Assembly (NCBI GenBank): GCA_017469625.1
Contig: JAFUGA010000005.1
Coordinates: 1-62,075, forward strand
DNA from: Bacteroidales bacterium
GTDB taxonomy: Bacteria > Bacteroidota > Bacteroidia > Bacteroidales > P3
Length of the DNA: 62,075 bases
Reading direction: 5' to 3'
Below the pieces are notes generated by a model. That model searched no databases. It saw only the letters and a list, made by a program, of their open reading frames with translations, and had not been told where the DNA came from. Both the position numbers and the translations under genes were made by a program. This document shows, piece by piece, positions 61,914 through 62,075 of this stretch. Position 1 is the first letter of the stretch; each line of letters begins with the position of its first letter.

Positions 61914-62075
61914 ATGACATATAAGGAACTTCAGTTTTCCAAGGATACATTATTCTTGGTAACAGGTGGTGCTGGATTCATTGGATCCAACCTTTGTGAG
62001 GTAATATTGAAAATGGGTTATAGAGTGCGTTGCCTTGATGATTTGAGTACAGGTAAGCAGACGAATGTGGATTTG
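61914..62075 (+). CDS. NAD-dependent nucleotide-sugar epimerase (partial, N-terminus)
   Basis: The first 54 codons are present: MTYKELQFSKDTLFLVTGGA then GFIGSNLCEVILKMGYRVRC and DLSTGKQTNVDL. The GGAGFIGSN Rossmann motif and the DDLSTG strand end are typical of extended SDRs such as UDP-N-acetylglucosamine 4-epimerase (WbpP type). It would supply sugar nucleotides for the surface polysaccharide. The gene continues past the window end. Confidence 0.85.
   Translation, partial: MTYKELQFSKDTLFLVTGGAGFIGSNLCEVILKMGYRVRCLDDLSTGKQTNVDL

Noticed and set aside
1-62075. Prophage, insertion sequence or integrative element
   Set aside because: No transposase, integrase, tail or conjugation genes are visible; the accessory island has no recognisable attachment repeats.

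Overview
The window comes from an AT-rich member of the Bacteroidota, most likely order Bacteroidales. Support: recurrent Bacteroidetes-type promoters (TAnnTTTG, sometimes with TTTG or TTG 19 nt upstream), a type IX secretion C-terminal sorting domain, LES-like acidic lipoproteins (CNNDDDE, CEDD), a DUF4270 lipoprotein beside a short glycogen synthase-like protein, the HU / bL38 / RNase G cluster, and a UpxY-like antiterminator in front of sugar-nucleotide genes. I found no rRNA, tRNA, CRISPR array, transposase or integrase.

Layout. 1-13.5 kb: housekeeping genes (purF-type amidotransferase, nadE, ZIP transporter, prfB with its programmed frameshift, esterase, SDR-like protein) plus a frameshifted MATE pump and its frameshifted divergent AraC regulator. 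This block lies between two inverted copies of a ~0.95 kb module: 3' end of a T9SS gene, terminator, a tiny ORF with a poly-G run, a second terminator, a small lipoprotein, and an AT-rich palindromic repeat. 13.5-18.2 kb: T9SS adhesin, recA, a probable 6S RNA, a lipoprotein and a third, orphan poly-G mini-ORF. 18.3-25.5 kb: accessory island with a WYL-domain regulator, an intracellular BspA-type LRR protein, a PD-(D/E)XK nuclease, a PLD-type nuclease and several unrecognised proteins. Two promoters in this island share the same operator-like hairpin motif at the same spacing. 25.7-34.0 kb: a candidate Ser/Thr phosphosignalling system, all on the + strand. It starts with a structured RNA ending in a terminator and continues with a membrane Ser/Thr kinase, a membrane partner, an FHA/zinc-ribbon membrane protein, an acidic His-rich protein with a glycine-rich membrane segment, a zinc-ribbon/FHA protein, a PP2C phosphatase, a stand-alone LytTR protein, and a second kinase whose periplasmic part is an OmpA-like domain followed by a TonB C-terminal domain. 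34-60.4 kb: core genes (rng, bL38, HU, mreCD, queG, dnaE, GT5-like, DUF4270, MORN protein, UbiA-like, Maf, GSCFA, CutC, exonuclease, DsbD, EnvC, beta-barrel, HigBA-like toxin-antitoxin pair, transglutaminase protein, adenine deaminase). 60.4-62.1 kb: start of a surface polysaccharide locus (10-bp promoter repeats, UpxY-like protein, partial epimerase).

How parts may work together (inference). In the kinase island, the kinases could phosphorylate threonines, the FHA proteins read them and PP2C erases them. The zinc ribbons and LytTR would provide output, and the OmpA/TonB ectodomain of kinase 2 would sense the cell envelope. The leader RNA has the layout of a switchable terminator ahead of kinase 1. 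A family of modular palindromic repeats (eight intergenic copies) and the poly-G leaders are the other structures ordinary annotation would miss. All functional statements come from reading the sequence; no database search was run.
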